Shown piece by piece: positions 34,350 to 43,682 of a stretch of 64,000 nucleotides of DNA. The notes below the pieces were generated by a model, which did not search any database, was not told the DNA's origin, and saw only the letters and a list, made by a program, of their open reading frames with translations. Positions within the stretch are counted from its first letter, which is position 1, and every line of letters begins with the position of its first letter. A program made the translations under genes and the position numbers. This DNA comes from WHUA01 sp964585785. Lineage in GTDB: Bacteria; Pseudomonadota; Alphaproteobacteria; UBA8366. Where the stretch lies: the NCBI GenBank assembly GCA_964585785.1, contig CAZPFL010000001.1, positions 1-64,000 of the forward strand. The letters are read 5' to 3'.

Positions 34350-36611
34350 ATGTCGATGACGACGATCTATGAGGCGCCGCGGCCCGCGGCGAAGCCGGGC
34401 GAGACGGTGGTGACCAGTACCTGCGGCCACAATTGTGGCGGCCGCTGCGTCGTCAACGCCCATGTCGTCGACGGCAAGATCGCGCGTATTTCCACGGATA
34501 CCCGGCGCTGGAACCCGGACCACCCGCCGCTGCCGGCCTGCGCGCGCGGCGTCGGCCAGATTGAGCGGCTCTACCATCCGGACCGGCTGAAATTCCCGAT
34601 GCGACGCACCGGTCCGCGCGGCTCCGGCCAATTCGAACGAATTTCCTGGGACGAGGCGCTCGACACCGTGGCGCGGGAGCTGATCCGCGTGCGTGCGCAA
34701 TACGGGAATGCCGCCATCTTCGACGGCTCGCGATCCGGCAACACCGCCGCGCTGCACAGCCGGGCTGTGCTCAAGCGTTTCCTGCACATGTTCGGCGGCT
34801 GTAGCGATGTCTGGTCGAACATGTCCTGCGAGGCCGAGCTTTTTGCCATTCGCAACACCTTTGGCCCGGCGGTGAACTACAAGGCCGCCGGGCGGGAGCC
34901 GACCGACTACGCCAACTCGAAGCTGATCCTGATGTGGGGCTGGTCGCCCGGCGACGGCACCTTCGGCACCGGGACCATGGCGTACCTGAAGCACGCCAAG
35001 GAACATGGCACCCGTATCGTCTGCGTCGACCCTCGCCGTCACCGCACCAGCAAGCAGCTGGCCGATGAACACGTCTTCATCCGGCCGTCGACGGACGCCG
35101 CGGCGCTGATCGCCATGGCCCAGGTGATCGTGGCCGAGGGGCTGCATGACCAGGCCTATTGCGACCGCTTTGTCCAGGGCTTCGATGACGCAACCTTGCC
35201 CGATGGTGCACCCGCAGGTTCGTCCTATCGCGCCTACTTGATGGGCGACGCCGACGGCATCGCGAAGACGCCGGAATGGGCCGAGCCGATCACGGGAATC
35301 CCGGCCGCAACGCTTCGGCGTTTGGCAATCGAGTTCGCCACCAGCAAGCCCGCTGCCATCCAGGGCGGCTACGGCCCGGGACGCACCGCCCATGGCGAGC
35401 AGTTTCACCGCGCAGGCTACGCGCTGGCTGCGATCACCGGCAACGTCGGTATCGCCGGCGGCAACTCGGGTGTGAGCAACGGCGCCACAGGCCGCCTCGG
35501 CATCGGCTCCTTGCCGACCGGCAAAAATCCGGTCGATTCTAAGGCGCCGACCGGCTTGCTGGCCGATTGGCTGATGAAGGGCAAGGCGGGCGGCTACCCG
35601 TCTGACATAAAGCTGATCTATGCCGCAGGCGGCGATCTGTTAAACCAGTCCTCGAACGTGGCCAAGATGGCGGCGGCGCTGGACAACGTCGAGTTCATTG
35701 TTGGCCAGGATCATTTTCTCACGCCGACCGTCCGGCACGCCGATATCGTGCTGCCGGCCACCACCTTCTGGGAGCGCAACGACGTGCACACGCCCTGGGC
35801 GGGCGCGGGGCATTACGCCATTTACATGCGACAGGCGATCGCGCCGATGTATGAGTGTCGCGACGATCTCGACATCCTGACCGAGTTGGCGCAGCGGGTC
35901 GGCATCAACGGCTACAACCTGAAGACCGAAGAAGAGTGGCTTCGCGACTTTACGGAGGGCGTGATCGACGATTTCGACGCATTCAAGGAGCAGGGCGTCG
36001 CGCGGTTGCCCAAGCCTGCCGATGCCGTCGCCTTCGCCGCCCAGATCCGTGACCCGGAAAACCACAGATTCTCGACGCCGTCGGGCAAGATCGAAGTGTA
36101 TTCGACGGCGCTTGGCGAGAACCCCGACCCGTACGGCCTCGGCAAGATCTCGCCCATCCCGACCTGGGTGCCGCATGCCGAGATCGCGGCGGACTCGCTC
36201 TACCCCCTACGGATCTGCAGCTCGAAGTCGCGCGCCCGTACCCACTCGATCCATGGAAACCAGTCCCGGCTGGCCAAGGTCGACCGCGACGATTTGTGGA
36301 TTCACCCGGACGACGCCGCCCTCCGCGGCATCGAGGACGGCGACCGTGTGCGGGTGTCCAGCGCCCATGGCGCGACGTTGCTCCCGGCTCGCGTGACCGA
36401 GGACATCGCCCCGGGCGTCGTGTCGATGAAGGAAGGCGCCTGGTTCACGCCCGGACCCGATGGCGCCGATACGGTGGGTTGCGCCAATTCGGTGACGGCG
36501 GATACCACCTCGCCCGCCGGCGCAATGACCTACAACAGCAACTTCGTCCAGGTAGAGCGCGTTGAGACGGCCAGCGTGGCGGCAGCAAAGACGTCGTCGC
36601 CTACGACATAG
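34350..36611 (+). CDS. Molybdopterin oxidoreductase, DMSO reductase family
   Basis: A 753-residue bis-MGD enzyme. An N-terminal [4Fe-4S] motif uses Cys25, Cys29, Cys33 and Cys64 (CGHNCGGRC ... PACARG). The molybdopterin domains include FDGSRSGNTA near residue 128, MWGWSPGDGTFGTG and the C-terminal molydop-binding domain (HSIHGNQSRLAKVDRDDLWIHPDD, in part). It resembles DmsA-like anaerobic reductases. There is no twin-arginine signal, so it is probably cytoplasmic. No iron-sulfur subunit, membrane anchor or chaperone adjoins, so its electron partner is unknown. The annotated start lies after GGAAGGG. Confidence 0.88.
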   Translation: MSMTTIYEAPRPAAKPGETVVTSTCGHNCGGRCVVNAHVVDGKIARISTDTRRWNPDHPPLPACARGVGQIERLYHPDRLKFPMRRTGPRGSGQFERISWDEALDTVARELIRVRAQYGNAAIFDGSRSGNTAALHSRAVLKRFLHMFGGCSDVWSNMSCEAELFAIRNTFGPAVNYKAAGREPTDYANSKLILMWGWSPGDGTFGTGTMAYLKHAKEHGTRIVCVDPRRHRTSKQLADEHVFIRPSTDAAALIAMAQVIVAEGLHDQAYCDRFVQGFDDATLPDGAPAGSSYRAYLMGDADGIAKTPEWAEPITGIPAATLRRLAIEFATSKPAAIQGGYGPGRTAHGEQFHRAGYALAAITGNVGIAGGNSGVSNGATGRLGIGSLPTGKNPVDSKAPTGLLADWLMKGKAGGYPSDIKLIYAAGGDLLNQSSNVAKMAAALDNVEFIVGQDHFLTPTVRHADIVLPATTFWERNDVHTPWAGAGHYAIYMRQAIAPMYECRDDLDILTELAQRVGINGYNLKTEEEWLRDFTEGVIDDFDAFKEQGVARLPKPADAVAFAAQIRDPENHRFSTPSGKIEVYSTALGENPDPYGLGKISPIPTWVPHAEIAADSLYPLRICSSKSRARTHSIHGNQSRLAKVDRDDLWIHPDDAALRGIEDGDRVRVSSAHGATLLPARVTEDIAPGVVSMKEGAWFTPGPDGADTVGCANSVTADTTSPAGAMTYNSNFVQVERVETASVAAAKTSSPTT

Positions 36612-36645
36612 TCGCCATGCGGTTACGTCTCCTTTTCGAGAGTCG

Positions 36646-37629
36646 TTACCTGGAAGATTCGGCGCCGGGTAAGATAGCCACCCTGCCAGGCACGCCGGCC
36701 GCAACAGCGCGATAGGCATCGGCGGCATCCTCCAGCCCCACCGTCCGGGCAATGATAGGGGGTTGGAAGCTTCCGTCCTCGAAACCCGGCGAAAGCTCTT
36801 GCAGTAAAAGGGCGGCGGCGGTCATGTCGCGTTTAAGCGTGTCAACGCCGAACAGCTGGCTTTCGTTGTGATAGAAATCCAGCAGATTGAAGTTTTGGCG
36901 CGGCTGTCCCGGCGAAGCGAGCACCGCGAGTCGCCCGCGATGGGTCAGCATGTTCAGTGAAGGTTCAAAGGTTGGACCGCCGACGGCGTTTAGAACGACA
37001 TCGGCGCCCCGGCCGGACGTCAATTCCCGGATCACTTCCGCTGCCTGTTCGGGAGGCGGCGTCACGATTCGATTGGCGAAGCGCGCAGCCGGTGCATCCG
37101 CTGGCGGCAATGTACGGTCGATCCCGATGACCTGCGCGCCGATCCGTCGTCCGATCTGGACGGCCGCGCCGCCAACGCCGCCGGCGGCACCGATCACGAC
37201 GAGCGTTTCTCCAGGCTGGAGGGCCGCATAGGTGACGATCCCGAGCCACGCCGCGGTGAAGGTCACGCCGATGGATGCTGCCTGGGGATAGTTGAGGGAC
37301 GCAGGTTTGCGTCGCAGGCTGCCGACGGGGACACGAATCAGTTCGGCATGACTGCCGTCAACGGCGAAGCCGCCATCTCCGGTTCCCCACACCGCCTCAC
37401 CGATCCACTCGGCTGGGCCCGCCACAACAACGCCGGAATAATCGCGTCCGGGAACACGCGGCAAAGTCGTCTGCGGGAAACGCCCCGCTATATTGACAAT
37501 GTCGGACGGGTTAATCGAGGCTGCCCGCACGGCGACCACCGCATGGTCGCGGTCCGGCTGTGGGTCCGGCACCGTCTCAACCCGCAAAACCTCGGGGCCC
37601 CCGAATTCATGGACTCTTAACGCGCGCAT
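36646..37629 (-). CDS. Zinc-independent MDR quinone oxidoreductase
   Basis: A 327-residue medium-chain dehydrogenase. MRALRVHEFGGPEVLRVETV is the typical N-terminus, and the nucleotide-binding motif is VVIGAAGGVGGAAVQIG near residue 143. Structural and catalytic zinc cysteines are absent, which fits the quinone oxidoreductase/crotonyl-CoA reductase-like branch. It uses NADPH. It is divergent from the TauD gene at 37778-37796, the gap of about 150 bases carrying presumably both promoters. Confidence 0.86.
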   Translation of the reverse strand: MRALRVHEFGGPEVLRVETVPDPQPDRDHAVVAVRAASINPSDIVNIAGRFPQTTLPRVPGRDYSGVVVAGPAEWIGEAVWGTGDGGFAVDGSHAELIRVPVGSLRRKPASLNYPQAASIGVTFTAAWLGIVTYAALQPGETLVVIGAAGGVGGAAVQIGRRIGAQVIGIDRTLPPADAPAARFANRIVTPPPEQAAEVIRELTSGRGADVVLNAVGGPTFEPSLNMLTHRGRLAVLASPGQPRQNFNLLDFYHNESQLFGVDTLKRDMTAAALLLQELSPGFEDGSFQPPIIARTVGLEDAADAYRAVAAGVPGRVAILPGAESSR

Positions 37630-37795
37630 GTGCGTCTCCTGGCGATAGTGCGAACGTCCAACGACCTAAAATACCGGCACTCTTCTTCGGAGGCTGGACG
37701 CGATCGCTGCGTCGTGCCTTTGGCGTCGTTAGGAACGCGCGCTTATAGTTGTAGAGGCAGGACCGAGGGAGAGCTACTTGGTGTCTCAGGAAAGT

Positions 37796-38617
37796 ATGAA
37801 CGTGCAGCCGATAACGCCGGCCGTCGGCGCGGAGGTGTTCGGGGTCGATCTCTCGCGTCCGAGCGCCGCCCAGGCGGACACGCTGCGCGCCACGTTGATC
37901 GAACGCAAAGTGCTGGTGATCCGCGATCAGGCCATCTCGACCGCACAATTCGCGGATTTCATGCGGATCTTCGGCGAGCCCGTCAAGGAGGACATCGTGG
38001 TGGCTGACGGCAATCCGCCCGAAGTCGGCGCCATCCATATCCGGCTCGACGAGCGGCAGCGGATCAACTTCTGGCACATGGATCATTCCTTCCGCGAATA
38101 CCCGACGCCGGTGCTGGCTTTGTATACCGACAAATTGCCGCCCTGCGGCGGCGATACGCTGTTCGCCAGTCTGGAGGCCGCCTATGACGGACTGCCGGAT
38201 CGCACCAAGGCGCGCATCGAAGGGCTGCACACGCTGCACAAGGTGACGCCGACGCAGAATACGAAGCGGCGCTATACCGACGAGGAAGTCGCGGCGATGG
38301 AAAGCGCGCCGCCGGTGCGCCATCCGCTCGTCGGTCTGAACCCCGCGAACGGCCGTCGGTTCCTTTTCGTCAACGTGCCGATCTATTGCCGAAGCATCGC
38401 AGAGATGCCGACGGCGGAGGGCGATGCGCTGCTGGCGGAGCTCTATGCCCATGTACAAAGGCCGGAATTCCAGTTCCGGCTGGTCTGGCGCCCGGGCACG
38501 CTGGTTGTCTGGGAGAATGTGCACTGCCTGCACTATCCGGTGGCGGATTATTTCCCGCACGAACGCCGGCTATGGCGCGTGGTGATCCGGGCGACGGAAC
38601 GGCCGATGGCGGCTTAG
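37796..38617 (+). CDS. TauD/TfdA-family Fe(II)/2OG dioxygenase
   Basis: A 273-residue classical TauD-type dioxygenase. Ligands are His and Asp of NFWHMDHSFREYP and His of VHCLHYPVADY; Arg of RLWRVVIRAT should bind 2OG. The N-terminus MNVQPITPAVGAEVFGVDLS matches TauD, supporting ATG 37796 with AGGAAAG just upstream. In-frame TTG 37778 or GTG 37781, behind GGGAGAG, would add five or six residues. It is the fourth apparently functional TauD-like gene in the window. Confidence 0.88.
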   Translation: MNVQPITPAVGAEVFGVDLSRPSAAQADTLRATLIERKVLVIRDQAISTAQFADFMRIFGEPVKEDIVVADGNPPEVGAIHIRLDERQRINFWHMDHSFREYPTPVLALYTDKLPPCGGDTLFASLEAAYDGLPDRTKARIEGLHTLHKVTPTQNTKRRYTDEEVAAMESAPPVRHPLVGLNPANGRRFLFVNVPIYCRSIAEMPTAEGDALLAELYAHVQRPEFQFRLVWRPGTLVVWENVHCLHYPVADYFPHERRLWRVVIRATERPMAA

Positions 38618-38633
38618 GACTGCTCGCGCGGTT

Positions 38634-39659
38634 TTAAGCGAGCGTCGGATCCTCACTCACCCGAACCAGGCGCTTGCCCAGGTTGTCGCCGTTCATCATG
38701 CCGATGAAGGCATCGATGGTATTGTCGATGCCGTCGACGATGTCCTCGAAATAGACGATCCGTCCGTCCTTGATGCGCTCGGACATCCAAGGCAGGAAGC
38801 GGTCGTACTGGTCCATGTGCTCGTAGATGCTGAATTTCTGCAATATGGCGCTCTTCGCCCCGAGATTGCCCATATTCCGCGGCACGTAGCGCTCCGGATT
38901 GTCGTATTGCGAGATTTGACCGCAGACGGGGATCCGCGCGCCCTGGTTGATCCGGTCCAGCACTGCCTCCAAAGTCTCGCCGCCCACATTGTCGAAATAG
39001 ATGTCGATGCCGTTCGGGCAGTGCTCGTCCAGCGCCGCGCCGATCGAGGAGACGGTCTTGTAATTGAAGCCGGCGTCGAAGCCGAGCTTATCGACGATAT
39101 GGCGGACCTTGCGGTCGGAGCCGGCGCTGCCGACGACGCGGCAGCCTTCCAGCTTGGCGATCTGTCCGGCAACGCTGCCGACTGCGCCGCTGGCGGCCGA
39201 AATGAAGACGGTCTCGCCCGGCTTTGGCTTGCCGATGTCGAGGATACCGACGCGCGCCGTCAGCCCCGGCATGCCGATCACCGTGATCGCGTGCGAAATC
39301 GGTCCGAGCGACGGGTCGACCACCCGAAGATCGCCGCCGCCCGTTGCCACGGAATAGAGCTCCCAGCCGAGAAAGCCCCAGACGAAGTCGCTCTTCTTGA
39401 ACTTCGGATTGCGCGAGAGAGCGACCTGTCCCACGACGCGGGACGGGATCACCGCGTTGAGCGCGAAGGTTTTGGCGCCCGGATAGTTCGCCGTGCCGCC
39501 CATCCGGCCGCGCATATAGGGATCACAGGACAGATAGATGTTGCGCACCAGAACGTCGCCATCCTGCAGCTCGGGTACCGTCTCGTCGCGGACGTCGTAG
39601 CAGGCCGGCGTCACGGGCCCGTCAGGGGGTTGAACGAAAAAGATGCGACGGTTCTGCAT
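38634..39659 (-). CDS. NADP-dependent MDR oxidoreductase (CurA/leukotriene B4 dehydrogenase type)
   Basis: A 341-residue MDR reductase. Distinctive parts are DVLVRNIYLSCDPYMRGRM, the cofactor motif VFISAASGAVGSVAGQIAK near residue 150, and GIDIYFDNVGGETLEAVL. Relatives reduce the double bond of enones or enals with NADPH. ATG 39659 fits the family N-terminus; a TTG at 39686 would overlap the RraA stop as TTGA. It probably forms an operon with the upstream RraA-like gene. Confidence 0.87.
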   Translation of the reverse strand: MQNRRIFFVQPPDGPVTPACYDVRDETVPELQDGDVLVRNIYLSCDPYMRGRMGGTANYPGAKTFALNAVIPSRVVGQVALSRNPKFKKSDFVWGFLGWELYSVATGGGDLRVVDPSLGPISHAITVIGMPGLTARVGILDIGKPKPGETVFISAASGAVGSVAGQIAKLEGCRVVGSAGSDRKVRHIVDKLGFDAGFNYKTVSSIGAALDEHCPNGIDIYFDNVGGETLEAVLDRINQGARIPVCGQISQYDNPERYVPRNMGNLGAKSAILQKFSIYEHMDQYDRFLPWMSERIKDGRIVYFEDIVDGIDNTIDAFIGMMNGDNLGKRLVRVSEDPTLA

Positions 39660-39682
39660 GGCGGGGCGCTGCCGAGGTCTCT

Positions 39683-40306
39683 TCAACGTTGGAATTGTTT
39701 CGCGTATTCGGCTTCCTGATCATGGATGCGCATCGCGCGCTCCAGGATGATGTCCTTCTGCTCCGGCGGCACGATGATGATCCCGGTCTCGTCGCCGAAG
39801 ACGATGTCGCCCTGGCGAATCTGCACGTTGCAGATCGTCACCGGATCCCTGAGCCCAACCGTCTCCAGATCCCACAGGCTCTTCACCGGCGAGAAGCCCT
39901 GGCAGAACACAGGGAAATCGAGGGAGCGAATCTCATGTGCGTCCCGCGTTGCGCCGTTGACGACCGCGCCGGCGACACCGCGCGCGCCCGCGCGCATGCA
40001 ATGGTTTTCGCCCCAGGTTCCCGTGTCGGTCCGCCCGCCCGCATCGATCACGACAACGTCGCCGGCCGACGCCAGCTCGCCGGATACCTTGGCATGGCTG
40101 ACCAGGGCGTCGGTGCGGGACGCGGTCGCGTGTTTCGGCGCCTGGCGAACGGTAAAGGCCGTACCGACCATCTTGGCCCCCGGCTTGCCCAGATAGGTGA
40201 AGCCATGCAGCACGGTGCGCGGCAGGGCCAGGCCCTCCATCGCATCGCTTATATGCCCGCTTTGCAGGATCAGGAACGTGTCGCGGTCTTTGTCACTGAG
40301 GGCCAT
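39683..40306 (-). CDS. RraA-like (4-hydroxy-4-methyl-2-oxoglutarate aldolase-type) protein
   Basis: A 207-residue RraA-fold protein: SGHISDAMEGL at the N-terminus, GDVVVIDAGGRTDTGTWGE, the aldolase-type segment GVAGAVVNGATRDAHEI with an RD pair, and GDIVFGDETGIIIVPPE. Members with these acidic and arginine residues are class II aldolases or decarboxylases acting on oxo-acids; others bind RNase E. A catabolic aldolase role fits the neighbourhood better. ATG 40306 is chosen by family alignment. Confidence 0.85.
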   Translation of the reverse strand: MALSDKDRDTFLILQSGHISDAMEGLALPRTVLHGFTYLGKPGAKMVGTAFTVRQAPKHATASRTDALVSHAKVSGELASAGDVVVIDAGGRTDTGTWGENHCMRAGARGVAGAVVNGATRDAHEIRSLDFPVFCQGFSPVKSLWDLETVGLRDPVTICNVQIRQGDIVFGDETGIIIVPPEQKDIILERAMRIHDQEAEYAKQFQR

Positions 40307-40516
40307 CTTTGCGTATTCCGGTTCATGTGTCGGTTCGTTGCCGGCGCCGGACGGATCAGCCCGGCTCGAAGGATCATCCGAGCAAGTATAGGCAGATTCG
40401 AGGATGTCGGAATATCTTCGGCGCCCGGTCCGTGGTTCGGGGAGCTGCACCGCCCATCATCGACGCCGCGGCCCGGCCGGTCGACGTCGCGGATGAGCGA
40501 TCCTTTGTCCGGCTCG

Positions 40517-41362
40517 CTACGGCGCCAGCCCGAGCAGCCGGGCCGCGTTGCGATACATCGTCTTTTCCCGCGACTCGTCGCTGAGCGGCAGCGTGCGATA
40601 CCAGTCCGCATATCCCTTGACCGGGCAGAAGGGATAGGAGCTCGCGAAGATGAAGCGGTCGGCGAGGAAGCCGTTCGCCGCCTTCAGATAGTCGTCCATG
40701 CCCGGCATGTTGGCGAGATACATGTCCGGCGAGAGATAGAGGTTCGGCCGCCGAATGGCGAGATGCAGGACCTGGTACACCCAAGGCCAGCCGCCGTGCG
40801 TCAGGATCACCGTGAGCTGCGGGAAATCCACCAGGACATGGTCGAGCGCTTCGGGGTTCGTGTAACCGATGTCGGGTCCCGCATTGCCGCCGGCCATCAT
40901 CAGGACGGGAAGCTTCGCGTCCTCGCAATGGGCGTAGATCGGATACAGCCTGCGGTCGTCCGGGAACATCGGCGCCGGATAGGCGCCCGGCTCGATGTTG
41001 ACGGCCTTGAGGCCTGCGGCGCGCGCCTCTTCGATCTGCCGGACGGCCTTGCGGCGGTCCGTCGGGTCGATGGCGGTCACGCCGACAAACCGGTCGGGAT
41101 AGTCTTTGCAGATGGCCATGACGTCCGCGTTGCTGACGGAGCCGAGTGCGCCCGCATGGCGTCCGACCACGACGCCGGTCGCCACGCCGGCTTCGTCCAT
41201 CTCCTGAAGCAGCAGGTCGATCGATTGTTTCACGGCGGAGGGCGCGGGCTCGAAGCCGAGGCTGCGCGTATACCGGTCGCGCCGTTCCGCTTCCCGGAAC
41301 AGCGCGAGATTGAGGAATCCCCGGAGCGGCGGCCGGACGCGAAAATCGATGGCCTTGTTCAT
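40517..41362 (-). CDS. Amidohydrolase-family protein with altered metal site
   Basis: A 281-residue TIM-barrel protein of the amidohydrolase 2/ACMSD type. The overall fold markers are present (VGVTAIDPTDRRKAVRQIEEAR in part, LPVLMMAGGNAGPD, LTVILTHGGWPWV). The N-terminal metal motif D-x-H-x-H is DFRVRPP here, so both metal histidines are replaced by Arg. The His in LTHGG and its neighbours remain. Either a metal-independent or differently liganded enzyme, or a non-catalytic relative. It is divergent from the LLM monooxygenase gene and preceded on its own strand by the RraA operon after a 210-base gap. Confidence 0.75.
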   Translation of the reverse strand: MNKAIDFRVRPPLRGFLNLALFREAERRDRYTRSLGFEPAPSAVKQSIDLLLQEMDEAGVATGVVVGRHAGALGSVSNADVMAICKDYPDRFVGVTAIDPTDRRKAVRQIEEARAAGLKAVNIEPGAYPAPMFPDDRRLYPIYAHCEDAKLPVLMMAGGNAGPDIGYTNPEALDHVLVDFPQLTVILTHGGWPWVYQVLHLAIRRPNLYLSPDMYLANMPGMDDYLKAANGFLADRFIFASSYPFCPVKGYADWYRTLPLSDESREKTMYRNAARLLGLAP

Positions 41363-41455
41363 GATGGTGCCTCCCTGCGATTGGCTCTTTTTATGCTGCT
41401 CAGATCATACGCCGAAATCGGCTGCGGCCACGACAGCGCCGCGGCCGGTTATCTG

Positions 41456-41461
41456 TATAAT
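41456..41461 (+). promoter_or_regulatory. -10 element for LLM monooxygenase
   Basis: A perfect TATAAT preceded directly by TG, 35 bases before the ATG at 41496. A matching -35 is poor, so either an extended -10-like promoter or one aided by an activator. Confidence 0.4.
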
Positions 41462-41495
41462 GGCCCCCAAAACACACGGCCTGGGAGGCAGCGTT

Positions 41496-42554
41496 ATGAA
41501 ATTCGGCGTGGGCTGCGGCTATATCAACGAGATCGCGTTTGTCTCGCATGCGGAAACCCTCGGCTTCGACTACGCGTGGTTTACCGATTCACATCTGATC
41601 CGCTCGAACATCTGGGCGACGATGGCGGTCGCCGCGCTGCAGACCCAGAAGATTCGCCTTGGCTCGGGACTGGCCATTCCCGGGTTGCGATTGGCGCCGG
41701 TCGCCGCTTCGGGCATCGCCACGATCAACCGCCTCGCGCCGGGCCGCGTCTTCTTCGGGACCGGAACGGGCAACACGGCGATGCGCACGATGGGACAGGC
41801 GCCGATGCGCATCAACGACTACGCGGCGTATATCCGCGTCGTGAAAGCGCTGCTGCAGGGCGAGGAGGTCGACTACACGCTGAACGGCGTGACGCATCCG
41901 ATCCGGTTTCAGAATGTCGATCTCGGCTACATCGATATCGAGCATCCCATCCCGATTATGGTCGGCGGCTTCGGCCCGCGGGCGCAGGGGCTGGCGGGTG
42001 AACTGGGCGACGGTCTGATCACCGGCATCCCGCGCGGCGGGTCGATCCCGAATGCCTTGGCCAACGTACGCAAGGGCGCCGAGCGGGCCGGCCGTTCGCT
42101 CGACGGCTTTCAGACCTACGCGCTCGTGAACCTGCTGATGCTGGAGAAGGGTGAAACCCTCGAATCCGAACGGGTCGTCGGCGAATGCGGCCCCGCCATC
42201 ATGGCCAACGTCCATTACCTCGTCGATTTCGTGCGCGAGACGGGACGCGAGCCGCCGGACTATGTCCTGCCGATCTGGGAAGAATACATGGATTTTCACA
42301 TGTCGCGCGACGCGGCGACCCGTCACCAGAAGCTGCACGAAAGTCATTACAGTTATCTCGACCCCGAGGAGGCGCGTTTCGTGACGCCGGAAATGATCCG
42401 CAACTTCTGCATCGCCGGACATCCGGAAGAGATCGTCGATCAGCTCCGCGCGTTGGAGAAGCAGGGACTGAACGCGGTGACCTTCAGCCTGCCGATCGAG
42501 AAGATGTACCGCCAGATCGAGGATTTTTCGCGCAACGTGATGTCGAAGATGTGA
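41496..42554 (+). CDS. LLM-class flavin-dependent oxidoreductase (F420/FMN type)
   Basis: A 352-residue luciferase-like enzyme: MKFGVGCGYINEIAFVSHAE (start), LGFDYAWFTDSHLI, LGSGLAIPGLRLAPVAASGIATINRLAPGR (in part), FFGTGTGNTA and IMVGGFGPRAQGLAGELGDG (in part). This pattern resembles methylene-H4MPT-reductase-like and F420-dependent members more than NtaA. Whether it uses F420 or FMN cannot be read. GGGAGG lies 7 bases before ATG 41496. It is convergent with the exporter operon, with 2 bases between stops. Confidence 0.85.
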   Translation: MKFGVGCGYINEIAFVSHAETLGFDYAWFTDSHLIRSNIWATMAVAALQTQKIRLGSGLAIPGLRLAPVAASGIATINRLAPGRVFFGTGTGNTAMRTMGQAPMRINDYAAYIRVVKALLQGEEVDYTLNGVTHPIRFQNVDLGYIDIEHPIPIMVGGFGPRAQGLAGELGDGLITGIPRGGSIPNALANVRKGAERAGRSLDGFQTYALVNLLMLEKGETLESERVVGECGPAIMANVHYLVDFVRETGREPPDYVLPIWEEYMDFHMSRDAATRHQKLHESHYSYLDPEEARFVTPEMIRNFCIAGHPEEIVDQLRALEKQGLNAVTFSLPIEKMYRQIEDFSRNVMSKM

Positions 42555-42556
42555 TC

Positions 42557-43675
42557 TCAGGTCAGGCGGTGGCGGAACAGCCAGGAAGCGATCGGCAGCG
42601 TGATCGCGGCGATCACCGCGAGCGGCCATAGATCCGACGCCAGCTCGGTAAACCCCGCGCCCTCGAGATAGACGCGGTGAGCCATGTCGATGGCGTAGCG
42701 CAGCGGATTGATCAGCGTGAGGTATTGCAGCACGGATGGCATGTTGCCGATCGGCGTGGTCAGGCCTGACAGCAGCGTGAAGGGCATGAGCAGCACGAAG
42801 GAGAAGAGCATGGCCTGCTGCATGGTCGCGACGAAGGCCGACACCAAGAGACCGATGCCCACGGCGGCGAGCAGGAAGAAGGCGAGCCCGGCATAGAGCG
42901 TGAAGAATGAGCCCTCGAACGGAATCCGGAACCATAGCTGCGCGACCAGCAGGATCAGCGTCGCCTGCGTCGTCCCGACGAGCATCGACGGAATCGCCTT
43001 GCCGATCATAATCTCCGAAGGATGGAACGGCGTCACCAGCAGCTGGTCGAAGGTGCCTTGCTCGCGCTCGCGGGCGACCGACATGGCGGTCAGCAACAGC
43101 GTCTGCAGCATCGTCAGCGTGCCGATAAGCGCCGGGATCATGTTCCAGCGCGTCTCGAGGCTCGGGTTGTACCAGGCGCGCGTGGTCATCCGGACCGGCG
43201 GACCGCTCTGCCCGTGCTGCGCCTGCCATTGCGCGCCGAACGCCTCGGCGACCGCGCCGACATAAGCGAGTGCCGTGCCCGCCGTGTTGGAGTTGCGGCC
43301 ATCCGCGATCACCTGGATTTCCGCTGGCTGCCCCGCCTGAAGGTTTCGCTCGAAGTCCTGGCCGATCTGAACGACCAGCAAGGCGCGCCGATTGTCGATG
43401 TAGTCGCGAATATCCGCAGCGCGCCGCAGGCTGGCGACGCGCACGAACACACCGGACCCGTCGAGCCGGCTGAGCAGCTCGGCCGACGCCGCGCTGTGGT
43501 CCTGGTCGAGCACCGCATAGGGCACGTTGTTCAGGTCGTAGCTGGCGGCATAGCCGAACAGCAGGCATTGAAGAACCGGCGGCAGAAGCAGGCTCATCCG
43601 GGTCCGAGGGTCCTTGAGCAGGGCCAGGAGCTCTTTGCGGATCAACGCCAGGATTCGGAAAAGCGCATCGGCCAT
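42557..43675 (-). CDS. ABC-2 type exporter permease (YbhR-like)
   Basis: A 372-residue ABC-2 permease: an N-terminal membrane helix after IRKELLALLKDPRTRMSLLLPPVL (in part), a long extracytoplasmic domain (about residues 45-170) and five C-terminal membrane segments with the REREQGTFDQLLVTPFHPSEIM signature. Last gene of a HlyD-ATPase-permease-permease operon; it starts 7 bases after the preceding permease. Such exporters expel drugs or cations in E. coli; the substrate here is unknown. Confidence 0.88.
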   Translation of the reverse strand: MADALFRILALIRKELLALLKDPRTRMSLLLPPVLQCLLFGYAASYDLNNVPYAVLDQDHSAASAELLSRLDGSGVFVRVASLRRAADIRDYIDNRRALLVVQIGQDFERNLQAGQPAEIQVIADGRNSNTAGTALAYVGAVAEAFGAQWQAQHGQSGPPVRMTTRAWYNPSLETRWNMIPALIGTLTMLQTLLLTAMSVAREREQGTFDQLLVTPFHPSEIMIGKAIPSMLVGTTQATLILLVAQLWFRIPFEGSFFTLYAGLAFFLLAAVGIGLLVSAFVATMQQAMLFSFVLLMPFTLLSGLTTPIGNMPSVLQYLTLINPLRYAIDMAHRVYLEGAGFTELASDLWPLAVIAAITLPIASWLFRHRLT

Positions 43676-43682
43676 CGCCGCC

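Noticed and set aside
39689..42001. Very long plus-strand open frame (770 codons) over the RraA, amidohydrolase and LLM genes
   Set aside because: It is antisense to well-recognised genes and rich in Arg/His/Asp as expected of mirror frames in high-GC DNA; no domain is recognisable.
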